64,000 nucleotides of DNA from Phymatolithon calcareum (Eukaryota; Rhodophyta; Florideophyceae; Hapalidiales), in the NCBI GenBank assembly GCA_977006965.1, contig OZ345358.1, positions 1,550,001 to 1,614,000 on the forward strand, written 5' to 3'. Made by a program: the position numbers and the translations under genes. The notes under the pieces were generated by a model. That model had not been told where the DNA came from, did not search any database, and saw only the letters and a program-made list of their open reading frames with translations. Shown here in pieces: positions 10,463-18,832 of this stretch (position 1 is the first letter of the stretch; every line of letters starts with the position of its first letter).

Positions 10463-10875
10463 CCACCAAAGTATTCACCTAGTACTGATTTTCTCCGAAG
10501 AGGTGCTCTGTTGAATATCAGCCGTAAGCATTGCAATCCATGTCGTCTGTTACCCCCTTGTCGTTCATACTTACCCCAAGATAGGATATCCTCCAGGCTT
10601 GATGCAGCTCTGGCCCCGCAAGGAAGAAAATGTGCTTCGGGAGACCTTTGTACTTGAGAACCTCGCTCTTTTCCGGTTTTGTGTTCTATTTCATACCTTT
10701 TTGCTTTGCCCAAGTCGTCGCTATGTCAAGTAACTTTTGCATTCCCTTCCCATTCTTAGCCTGAAGTTGGACATGACCCACGACGATTTCAAGAGGTACA
10801 CTACCATCCTCGTTATTTCGCCCGGTAGTTTCTCCTTGAGTCTCTTGAAAATGATATCTCTTGGAACACTCTCGT

Positions 10876-10980
10876 AAACTGCTGGATGAAGCGACTATCT
10901 GGACACTTGAATATGCCATGAAATGGACCATCAACCGGGGACAAAGCCAGGTTCTTAAATTCAAAGGGCTTCAGAAGTTT
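10876..10980 (+). pseudogene. LINE B RT scrap, inverted relative to neighbours
   Basis: The plus strand reads LLDEATIWTLEYAMKW and QSQVLKFKGLQKF, matching the LLDIATSWASENGMKW...VLKYKGLQKH stretch of family B. Minus-strand B sequence lies on both sides, so this is an inversion or separate insertion. A close relative lies on the minus strand at about 17690-17810. Confidence 0.65.
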
Positions 10981-12170
10981 ATGTTGATTTATTTTAAAAG
11001 CTCCCAAAGCCTCAATTTAGTAACAGGGCAGCATCTCGCTGTTTTCGACACTCATCTCTCTACTCTCCTTCTAGTATCTCCTTAATTCGAATTTCTCTCC
11101 CTGTGAGGGCCCGAGTAAGTCTTTTTTATTCATATTCCGTTTCTTGGTCCATCTTCATAGACCGTAGTATACGTTGCAACACGATAAGCTCCACCACAGC
11201 ACCAAACCCAAAGTATTTCGCCAGACTCGATTTTCTCCACAAAGGAACTCTGTAGAAAATGACTATCAGGCATCTCAACCTCGCAGTTCTGTCCCTTATA
11301 TATAGCACTCCTGGTAGGTCGTTCGGTACGCCGATCGGGATTTTCACTGTCCCACCCTCTTCTTCCAACGACCAGACTTTGACTGTTGCTTGTAGGCGTC
11401 GCTTTTATGACACCATACCTTCTTCCGCTTGTCTCAGAGCTTCCTGAAGGTGTTCCTCTTCCCCGAGATACCCAATGTGCTTTGATACGTCTTCCAGATC
11501 ATCTTCTTTTCCCTGGTATTCTTCTGAAAGATCCAGGAACTTCTTCCATCTTACCAAGCTTAGGGCGAACCTTTCAGCCTGGTGCATTCTCCTCATCTGC
11601 GGGCTGGCGAGACGGCAGAGCATTCGCATTCTCTCCCTTCGATGCTCGGCATATTTTCCGAAAACGTATCTGTACAAAAGACCTTCTGCTGCTTCAATTG
11701 CTGATAGTAGTCGTTTCGTGATCGGTGTTAGGTGAATGGCATACTCCCATTTGGGGAGAATCAACAACTTGAAAATCCTGATTCACGTGGTTGGTTGGAG
11801 TCCTCTGACGTTCAAGCCAATTTGGCGGAGTTTGTGTATGCATCCCATCGCATTCCGAACTCTTGAGATTGCTGTATCGTCGGTGACTCCGCTGTTGTTC
11901 ATACTGATCCCGAGGTAGGACAGTCTCCAGGCCTGGTGCAGCTCTTTTCCTGCAAGGAAGAATTTCTTCTTTGGGAGTCCTTTGTACTTAAGGACCTCGC
12001 TCTTTCCTGGCTTCGTGTTCCATTTCATGGAGTTATCGGCTGCCCACTTCGTAGCTATGTCCAATAGTTTTTGCAATCCTTTTACATTCTTTGCCTGAAG
12101 AAGAACGTCATCCGCAAATAGCTGCGCTGGATGGTCAGACACTGTTCTTGGCGGGGCGAGAGCTGTGTCA
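10981..12170 (-). mobile_element. LINE B2 copy 3, 5'-truncated, minus strand
   Basis: The 3' end at left reads rc AAAATAAATCAACAT, then the B hairpin. ORF2 runs rightward on the minus strand: WRKSSLAKYFG, a MLCRLASPQMRRMHQAERF block, LPKWEYAIHLTPITKRL, LSYLGISMNNSGVTDD, and RT motif C as QLFADDVLLQ. Internal stops divide it. The cut-off at about 12170 is joined head to head with a plus-strand B fragment. Confidence 0.8.
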
Positions 12171-12375
12171 AACGTGGATGCTCGTGTATCTTGAGTAAGC
12201 ATGAATGACAAGGGGTGATGGCACGGGTGTACCAAGATTTCGAAATGCTGCCGGATGCATACACTAGCATCGGGAGCTTGGAGGTCCTGCTCGAGAATTC
12301 AAACCGGAGACATGGCTCTCGGAAACCGAATCTGCAAAGGGCTTGTTCAACAAGAAAATTTTCTCCTATTCTGCT
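12171..12375 (+). pseudogene. Rearranged LINE B segment with internal deletion
   Basis: The plus strand follows family B from the AAGCATGAATRACAAGGG stretch to CAAACCGGAGACATG, then jumps over roughly 100 bases to the GCTCTCGG..GGGCTTGTTC stretch. The same deletion junction, preceded by the same GGATGCTCGTGTAT leader, occurs on the minus strand at about 16145-16385. Both therefore come from one rearranged progenitor. Confidence 0.7.
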
Positions 12376-12895
12376 CTTGTTGGTCGTCCTGCGATAAACC
12401 GCACGACCCCAGGTCCTTACTCTATATCTTCCGATGCTGATGGAAACCGTTCAACGCAACCTAACGCAACCACAGATGGATGACAGAGCAGAAGTGGAAG
12501 AAGTGACACAAGCGATTGACAAATTAATGATGCTAGAAGTAGAGATGCACGAGGAGATGATGGTGTGATGATAGAAGAAGAAGAAGTGTAAGTTTTTTAT
12601 TTAAAAGTTACCAACGCATCTGCAGACGCTTGGGGCAACTTTGCGAAGGCCATTGGGCCAAAAACAGGGTCTATCGTTCTTGTATGTTAGCGTGGTCGAT
12701 TTCGACACGATCTGGCGGAAATATCAAAACCTACCTCTGGCTTAGAGCCTCGAGGGGGAAAAATATTCCACTGTCTTGAGTCGCGGTGTGATGATAGAGG
12801 CGATTCGTTGTATTCTTCCCTGGAAGGGTTACAGCGCAAGCTGCTCTGATGTTGGCATGCGCCGGTGCTGAGGGCTTCGAAAATAGCAATCCCCC
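12376..12895 (+). mobile_element. LINE D tail, split by SINE 1
   Basis: Bases 12440-12568 read as the end of a LINE D ORF2 (AIDKLMMLEVEMHEEMMV then TGA; compare AIDKLLALEIYMLEEMIV at 25840-25897). The 3' UTR resumes at 12798 and ends GCTGAGGGCTTCGAAAATA near 12890, matching 25960-25985. SINE 1 interrupts it just after the stop codon. Confidence 0.75.
12575..12784 (-). mobile_element. SINE copy 1 with (TTC)n tail
   Basis: A 210-base unit on the minus strand between perfect 13-bp TSDs GGTGTGATGATAG (12562-12574 and 12785-12797). Read 5' to 3' on the minus strand it ends AACTTTTAAATAAAAAAC followed by a TTC repeat. The same unit recurs at 21960, 27667 and 34914. The head carries CCCCCTCGAGG; A- and B-box-like words sit at about 12-22 and 54-64, the spacing of a tRNA promoter, but both are degenerate in this copy. 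No ORF. Confidence 0.85.
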
Positions 12896-12998
12896 CAGTC
12901 TATTTCTACAGCAAATCATTACAGCTTTGTTATCTTGCCTTGCGTCATTGTGCTCTCCTCGCCTTTATGATACGAGACGTCGCCATATAAAATGTTTT

Positions 12999-13954
12999 GA
13001 GGAAATTCACTACATGGCCACCAAAAAGTGCAAAAATTCACTACATGGCCATCTCTCGCCAAATATACTACTCATCCGTTGCGAATACGACGGTACTCTG
13101 TAAGCACGTTGTTGTGTTCATCTGCAACGCTCAACACACAACACTCCTGCACTAAACACTCCGAAATCATGAAAAAGAAGAAGCTCGTGCTACGGTTGTG
13201 CGACTACGCTGGATCAAGCTTTGACGTGATCTCCCACAACACGTCGATGGACAAGAGACACCATTCAAGATGACAGTTAGCAGCGATTACGGTGCTACGT
13301 GTTCCTACCGCCACTTTGACGAGCACCAACGGCAATGTAGCCACGTCGTCGCTGCACTTTTGTACGATTCTAGGCGCTTGTTGCAGCATCGGGTGTCATT
13401 CGACTCGTGGAACGAGTACTGGTTCGGGGACGTATGGACGTTGAGAACGTGGGCCAAGCAGCATGCGGGCAGCATCACGCGAGTTGCAGTCACTGAAGAC
13501 CAGCTCGTACAGGATGATTTGGTGCCGTTTGACCTTGCGGCTAAGCCAGGCCGCAAGCGCAAGAGGCCCTACTTGCCGTCCGAAATGAGAGCCTGTCACT
13601 GCTCCTCGTGCGGAAACACTGGTCACTTTTCGCAGACATGCAAGAGACCCAACATCCACAACGTCGTCGAGGCGAGACGAAAACACGTCGACAAAGCGGC
13701 TCAGTGCATGATTATCGATCTTACCGCCTGCGATGACGGAGATGCTGCTTGCGAAAAGGATCTAAAGGTGTAGAGAGTAGCGCGCGCAATAAATTCTACT
13801 GTCCCATAGATTGCTTTGACAAACGGATGAGTAGTAGTTTTGGCTAGAGTGAGTTATGATAGTACCCTTGGCTAGGGGTGAGTAGTAGATATGGCTAGAG
13901 ATGGCCTTGTAGTGAATTTTGCCAATTTTTGGTGGCCATGTAGTGAATTTCCTC
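12999..13954 (+). mobile_element. Mutator-like element 1, deletion derivative
   Basis: Long terminal inverted repeats (about 60 bases) begin GAGGAAATTCACTACATGGC and end with the reverse complement at 13954. Each TIR holds two copies of AAATTCACTACATGGCCA about 31 bases apart. The flanking 9-mers AAATGTTTT and AAAACTTTT agree in 7 of 9 places, a plausible decayed Mutator TSD. Inside are a short N-terminal piece (ATG at 13174) and the C-terminal ORF at 13270; the catalytic DDE part is missing. Confidence 0.85.
13270..13773 (+). CDS. MULE transposase C-terminal part (SWIM-like and CCHC zinc knuckle)
   Basis: This 167-codon frame carries an incomplete SWIM-like zinc motif (CSYRHFD..QRQCSHVV), a W-rich stretch, a basic PGRKRKRPY segment, and a CX2CX4HX4C knuckle (CSSCGNTGHFSQTC). 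It ends in an acidic tail with TAG at 13771. SWIM plus zinc knuckle is the usual C-terminus of MULE transposases, where it helps bind the element ends. The MuDR N-terminal domain and DDE core are absent, so it cannot transpose alone. Homologous sequence lies on the minus strand at 62577 and 63513. ATG at 13270 is the first in frame. The product could be merely residual. Confidence 0.75.
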   Translation: MTVSSDYGATCSYRHFDEHQRQCSHVVAALLYDSRRLLQHRVSFDSWNEYWFGDVWTLRTWAKQHAGSITRVAVTEDQLVQDDLVPFDLAAKPGRKRKRPYLPSEMRACHCSSCGNTGHFSQTCKRPNIHNVVEARRKHVDKAAQCMIIDLTACDDGDAACEKDLKV

Positions 13955-14127
13955 AAAACTTTTTATTTTGGTCGAAGTATTAGCGGGGTGTCTCTCATCC
14001 AACACATTGTTCACACTTGTTTCCCGGTGCACCACATTCATTGGTGCCTCAGGATATGTCATCGACAGTGGAAATATTCCTTCCACTGCATCTCCCGAAT
14101 CATCCCCTCTCATGATGCAGCTCCACC

Positions 14128-14706
14128 ATGACAAGAGCACTGCTCTTTCTTGCACCGCATGCTTCTCTCTCTGGATCGGCAATTCAGCGCATCCAGTTCT
14201 GCAAAACCCTGGAGTCCGCCTGCGAGCTAATGGCGACCGGTGCCCGTTGCACCGTCGTCCCTCGTGCATTCGTGCATATTCCCGTTGTGTCGTTCCCCAA
14301 AGGCTTCGACGTGCGCGACATACTTCTTTCACCTAATAGCCCAAGCGCGGCACCAGCAATTCTCGAGGAGCTATGGCTTCCGCTTCAGGAGCTTGCCCGC
14401 ACCCATTGTGCAGCGAAAGGGACAGAAATGGCACGCGGTCGCGTTGCATGTGTGAGTGGTACGCCGTGTCCTCGGCCCCATGTCGATAAGCTGGTTCTGC
14501 GCGCAATTTCGACGATTCAAGGTCCGGGCGTGGTTCTGCTGCGTGGGGAAGAAGGTAATGTGGAATACAGGACGCAACAAGGAGATGCTGTGCTTATGGC
14601 GGGTGTCGGAGAAGAGTCCGAGTTCAACAACGCAGTGTGGCATCGTTCCCCTAGACGATTGGCGTGGATGAGGGATAGGGTCATTATTCAGGTCGATGAC
14701 TGGTAA
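14128..14706 (+). CDS. DUF1826-like protein
   Basis: An intact 192-codon gene. It starts at ATG 14128 (CACCATGA; an in-frame TGA lies just upstream at 14113) and ends at TAA 14704. The C-terminal half matches the DUF1826 pattern as I know it: PCPRPHVDKLVLRAI, TIQGPGV, AVWHRSPRR, and a final RVIIQVDD. The paired HVD and WHRSP motifs look like possible metal or ligand positions, but no activity is established for the family. There is no signal peptide and no intron is needed. It begins about 170 bases after MULE 1 and is one of few non-transposon genes here. Local G+C is higher than in nearby LINE debris. The family call rests on motif recognition alone. Confidence 0.65.
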   Translation: MTRALLFLAPHASLSGSAIQRIQFCKTLESACELMATGARCTVVPRAFVHIPVVSFPKGFDVRDILLSPNSPSAAPAILEELWLPLQELARTHCAAKGTEMARGRVACVSGTPCPRPHVDKLVLRAISTIQGPGVVLLRGEEGNVEYRTQQGDAVLMAGVGEESEFNNAVWHRSPRRLAWMRDRVIIQVDDW

Positions 14707-14924
14707 AATATGCAGAAAACGACAGTTTGACCCAAGAAGTCTAAGGCAAAGCGAAGGGAGCGACCTTTTTGTTCACAAGTTGAGGGGTTGAGAAGCCGTC
14801 CGAAATGTATTAGGGCTGAGTACATGGCGGGTTTGGACTCCCACCAAGCTTTTGCCACTCGGGATTTTGGCACGCCCAATTAGGCGCTTGCTTCACGGTG
14901 CTGAGCAGTTCGATGGCGTTAACG

Positions 14925-15016
14925 ACGAGTCCCTGTATTGAAGTGAACAAGTTCCGAAAATCTGTTTCCGTATAGTCTTAGGAGTGCTGCTGAGGGCTTT
15001 AAATAAACAGTTCCTT
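14925..15016 (+). mobile_element. LINE C 3' end
   Basis: Matches the family C tail: GAGTCCCTGTATT, TATAGTCTTAGGAGTGCTG, then GAGGGCTTTAAATAAACAG (compare 28880-28990). The 5' arm of its terminal hairpin is mutated. No TSD resolved. Confidence 0.65.
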
Positions 15017-15179
15017 CAAAAATTGTTTGATGGCGTAGTCACATTTACGGATAGAATGGACACACACTGCTTTTCCGGTAGTCCGAAACCTGCGATATGG
15101 CTACTTTTGCTTTGCGCTTTTGCATGTAATTTCCCATTCAGTTGGTTTTCCCGCCGCAAAGTGCGATGGGGAGATTTAA

Positions 15180-16385
15180 TGATATTATTTGAAAGCTCCC
15201 AAATCCTAACCTTGGAGGAACGGGGCAGCTTCTTCAAGATTCTCTACGCTAACGCCCTCTCGCTACGCAAAACGTTCTTGATCAGTATTGCTCTGCCAAC
15301 AAACGCTCTTGTGAGTCTCTTGCATTGAAACTCAATTTTAAATTTTTTCGGAGAGGCTATAGTACGTGTAACGCAGCTAGTTTGACCACCGCGGTGACCT
15401 CGAAGTAGCCACCCAATACTGACTTTCTCCAAAGCGGTGTTCGGTTAAGTGTCAACCTTAGCAAAGCATTGGAAAAAAAATTGCTATTGTAATTATTTAA
15501 ATTATTGTTCCAATAATTTATTCCTGAGTCTCGCATATTTATTGTATTTATTGAGATCGTCGTGGTTGCGACAATTATTGTATCGGACTCCTCATTTTTT
15601 CGATCCGGTTATTCTATCGCGACAGAAAGTAGCAAGAAGGATCCAATAATTCGGGGAATAACCAGTTATTTATACCTCACTGAACTTGAATACAATAATT
15701 TATTGCTTCTGCGTTCAACAATAAATTATTTATTCTCGACACTTTTCGAGAAAAGAATAAAAATAAATAAATAATTCCAATGCTTTGAACCTTAGGCATC
15801 TTAATCATGCCGTTCTTTTTCTTATAAAGAGGATCCCCGGTATCCTTTTTGCACCAGAAATCTTCAGATAACTGCCTTCTTCTTCCTTTTCCCATACCTC
15901 AATTATATCTTCTCTCCGTCTCTTCTTCCTGGCAGATTCCTCCTCCACTTTCTGAAGGGCTTGTCGCGGGTCTTCATAATGCTGGAGCTTTTCATTATCC
16001 TTCTTTCTTCCCTTACGTCCTCATCTCTTCCAGATTTCTCTTTAATTCCTCAAGGCGCTTTTTACGTCTTACAAGGCTTGATGCAAACCTTTCCGCTTGA
16101 TGACGCCTCCTAATATTTGGAGCTTCAAGTCGACACAGAATTCGTATTCGGTTCCGGCGGTGCAAGGCATATTTTCCGAAAACTTTCTTGTAGAACAAGC
16201 CATCTGGAGATTCGGTTTCCGAGAGCCATGTCTCCGGTTTGAACTCTCGAACAGCACCTCCAAGCTCCCGATGCTAGTGTATGCATCCTGCAGCGCTTCG
16301 AACTCTTGGTACACCCGTGTCATCTGTGACCCCTTGTAATTCATGCTTATTAAAAATACACGAGCATCCAAGTTTGACAAAACCA
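15180..16385 (-). mobile_element. LINE B copy 4, minus strand, host of a MITE
   Basis: The 3' end at left shows the hairpin (AAGAAGC, TG, CCC ... GGG, A, GCTTTC) and rc TGCAAGAGACTCACAAGAGC of the ORF2 end. It is split at 15461 by a MITE whose TSD is AACCTTAG. It continues with a RRHQAERFASSLVRRKK block and then the same rearranged junction as at 12171. Frames are broken throughout. Outer TSDs not found. Confidence 0.78.
15462..15787. mobile_element. hAT-type MITE
   Basis: A 326-base A/T-rich unit with 13-bp terminal inverted repeats CAAAGCATTGGAA, flanked by perfect 8-bp duplications AACCTTAG (15454-15461 and 15788-15795). It interrupts LINE B sequence that continues across it. The 8-bp TSD points to hAT mobilisation. 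It has no coding capacity (inner sequence is repeated AATAATTTATT-like words). Confidence 0.88.
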
Positions 16386-16640
16386 GACTTTGGTCGCTTA
16401 CTATTTTACGCAATGGCGTTCCATAATGCAATACGGGAATACTATTCACAGCTCTGTGTTAATCAGTGACACCACAATAGGTTATTTTTATGGCAGTCAC
16501 AACAAAACGATGTGCATGACAGGTACTATTCTACAAGAAGACCTCCAAACTAAGTTGTCGGCTTCGGCATTCTCTTCCTCATGCACGTCGTGCGCGTTGT
16601 TCAACTCCTTGGCACGTTCGGAACGGGACGACTTGATAGC

Positions 16641-17051
16641 TTAACTCACCAATTGTTCATTCCAAAAACGCTCGTTGTACTTCAGGAATACAAGGGCTTC
16701 GAAAAGCTGCGGAGACATCAAATGCCTCTGAACGGTCAGGACGTGCTTCCCCATGCTCCAAATACGCTCAACTTCAGCGACAGAGCCGAGAATAAAATCG
16801 CATTTCATGTACAACTGAAGCACGGTACTCTCTTGTGCAAAAGAGTCTTGTCCGCGAGCATAACAGCTCTTGAGATGGGCGTACGGGTTACTCCATCCTT
16901 TGTTCTCCAAAAACGCGATAACCGACTTTGGACAGCCGTCGCGGGCACGTCGATACTTGAGGTAGACTTTCTCGGACAGCGTTTCGCGTCCAATAAATGT
17001 CATCAATTGCTGTACGACGTCTTTCTGGCGTGGTTTCGTGGTTGAAGACAT
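16641..17051 (-). CDS. Internally deleted hAT protein: zinc finger fused to dimerisation domain
   Basis: One unbroken 136-codon minus-strand frame with ATG at 17051. The N-terminus (VVQQLMTFIGRE, then KGWSNPYAHLKSC) is the family's finger domain, though one Cys of the CPK-x2-C pair seen in hAT-5 is replaced. It passes straight into the C-terminal hAT dimerisation domain (GSVAEVERIWSMGK, SPQLFEALVFLKYN). The catalytic DDE core is gone without loss of frame. Such a product could still bind transposon ends or dimerise with an active transposase, so a repressor-like or co-opted role is possible but unproven. I could not find its TIRs. Confidence 0.75.
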   Translation of the reverse strand: MSSTTKPRQKDVVQQLMTFIGRETLSEKVYLKYRRARDGCPKSVIAFLENKGWSNPYAHLKSCYARGQDSFAQESTVLQLYMKCDFILGSVAEVERIWSMGKHVLTVQRHLMSPQLFEALVFLKYNERFWNEQLVS

Positions 17052-17508
17052 GGTAGAGGAGCAGTGTAAACGACGTGACTTCGGTGAGATGCGATGATGC
17101 TATAGATCAATACTCTTCCTGTTTGTAACGTAATTGAACTAGCGTCTGTAATTACTTTGTTCAATACATGTGCTGTTTGGAACGTGGTTGAACGTGCGTC
17201 AGCATCGTAGTACATTTTTATAAATCGCTCTGTAATCTGGATTGGATGCTAACATAAGCAAGGAAGTGTGCTGAAATAAGAAGTTATTCTTGATTCTGCA
17301 ATAGACTCTTCCTATTCAATATTGTTTTTTTTTCTTGCAGTTTACTCGAATTACACAAAGTGTACATTATTCAACATCTAGGGGTCCTCTAAATGCTCCT
17401 GATATGGATCCATTCCTGGTACTCGCGTATCTGCTTCGCGCTAGTACTGCTGCACACCACTCCACGGCCACATCCGTGTGCCCTTTGCGGAACGTTAATT
17501 CAATTGTT

Positions 17509-17610
17509 GCTTGTGACAGGGCTCGAACCGGCGACCTCAACATTCCTGCCTGTATCATACCGAAATATGCGCACAGGTGCGCGGAGGCAGTTCTACCACT
17601 ATACCACAGG
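17509..17610 (-). tRNA. tRNA-like sequence, possibly with anticodon-loop insertion
   Basis: On the minus strand GTGGTATAGTGGTAGAAC fits an A box, and GGTTCGAGCC matches the B box at normal distance from the 3' end. A TGCCT/AGGCA pair could form the anticodon stem, but it would enclose about 33 bases, suggesting an intron or insertion. Acceptor pairing is imperfect (about 5 of 7) and U33 is not clear, so I assign no anticodon. It may be a decayed tRNA gene or a tRNA-derived repeat head. Confidence 0.4.
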
Positions 17611-17649
17611 TGAATATTCAATAGTGCAATAAACTGGAATTGAAATTAA

Positions 17650-17960
17650 TTATGACCTAAGTCTGGACACAACTCTAGCCCTGCCAAGTGAATCGTGAAC
17701 TTCTGAAGCCCTTTGAAGTTAAGAATCTGGCTTTGTCCTCGTTTTTTGGTCCTTTTCATGGCATTTTCAAGTGTCCAGATAGTCGCTTCATCCAGCAGCT
17801 TCTGCATTCTTTGTCCGCAAGGCGCGATGTTCGGACAAAAGGACGCAATGGAAGATGACAGAGCTGTAAGGATTTGATGTAGAAATAGACTATGGGCCTG
17901 GGGTCGTGCGATTTATCGACAGGATGACCTACAAGAGCAGAATAGGAGTACATGTCGTCG
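17650..17960 (-). pseudogene. LINE B/D scraps, minus strand
   Basis: The minus strand at 17680-17810 reads QKLLDEATIWTLENAMK, the sister of the plus-strand scrap at 10876. At 17885-17950 it matches 12363-12430 (the TCTATTCTGCTCTTG..CGCACGACCCCAGG stretch). The same two pieces are adjacent in both places, supporting a shared rearranged source. Confidence 0.6.
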
Positions 17961-18832
17961 GGATAGTCTCTGTCGTGTTTTAGAACCTATTCAATTTCTT
18001 TCGCACTTCCTCTAAGACCTTTCAGATTTGCAGCCATGGAGAAACGTTAGGAATCACAAAGAAGCTCTAAATAAGGAGGCACGGACCTGTCGGTAGTTTT
18101 CCGAATGTCAGTATTCTTTTTAGGAACGGAAAACGAGGCACGCTGCACTCCACCTCTTCAGCATGTTTTCTTGGAGTGGCCGCCATCGCGACTGAGGGAA
18201 GTGGTGGGGCGCTCGGCTCCTAGTTCTGAGAGATTAATGTTGAAAGAGCCGTTTCTTTGTTTTCAATAACTTGGGCACATGTCTGTGAGGCTACTCACCA
18301 GAGCAATCTTCAATTTGCATCAGGCGTTGGAACGGAAAACTTGGCGTAAGGAGTGGATTTTGGGATGGTGCTTTTCTCATAAAGACCCCATTTTGTTTTA
18401 CACCTTCGGCTCGCGCCCCACCCTGTGTAGTTTTTAACCAGTACAGCCCTAATGAAGCACACTTGACACTCGCGTCAGGAGATGCACTGCATCTGCTATA
18501 AGCGTCTACTTCTTTATGCAAAGCTCCAATTCTTTTCACGCACCCCCATATTCGGAGCTAATCGAAAAATGAATTTGCGGCTTTCCGCAATAAAGAGAGA
18601 AAGAATTGATAGCTCTCCAGTGCCGAGTTCGTTCAAAAAATGGGACGGACGGTAGGCAAGAAGTAGTATACGCAGGTGTTTCCGCATTAGAAACATACTC
18701 TGTCCCATAAGTGTCCTTGATGCACTTGTACCCACCGTTTCTTGTACATATTCTGGATGTACTTAAATCATTAGAGTAGGTTAAATCTTCTCTCACGATT
18801 TCAAGACAAATTCTCCAGGAAATGTCCCAGAA
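17961..18832. other. No recognisable gene; upstream region of the Hint gene
   Basis: No transposon match and no convincing ORF. Minus-strand frames here and antisense to the next gene have no motif. It probably holds the promoter of the Hint gene, but I see no clear element. Confidence 0.35.

Larger units (their letters stand above)
9981..10537 (-). mobile_element. LINE B copy 2, 5'-truncated, nested in copy 1
   Basis: It begins (3' end, minus strand) with the family B tail, rc TTTTAAAATAAATCGAC, then the B hairpin (AAAAGC, CCC, GGG, A, GCTTTT) and the ORF2 C-terminus up to a GEYFGG-type segment. The 12-bp TSD CCATGTCGTCTG matches on both sides. It contains two further insertions: a LINE C tail (10117-10278) and a short plus-strand B tail near 10384-10462. 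Confidence 0.85.
9440..10875 (-). mobile_element. LINE B copy 1, minus strand, split by LINE B copy 2
   Basis: Minus-strand ORF2 C-terminal region: a CIRIFKCLNLPKWEYTLHMT block and an AERFSLHLLRHKK block at 9440-9968. After the insert, 10550-10870 gives QLQAKNGKGMQKLLDIA and RT motif-A-proximal sequence. Between RT parts a deletion joins SWV to QLQAK. The copy is interrupted at 9981-10537 by another LINE B flanked by CCATGTCGTCTG (9969-9980, 10538-10549). Many stops; dead. Confidence 0.8.

Noticed and set aside
17335-17632. Two 79- to 92-codon plus-strand frames as proteins
   Set aside because: They read through the antisense of the tRNA-like sequence (the GLEPATS-type peptide is typical of translated tRNA) and overlap each other.
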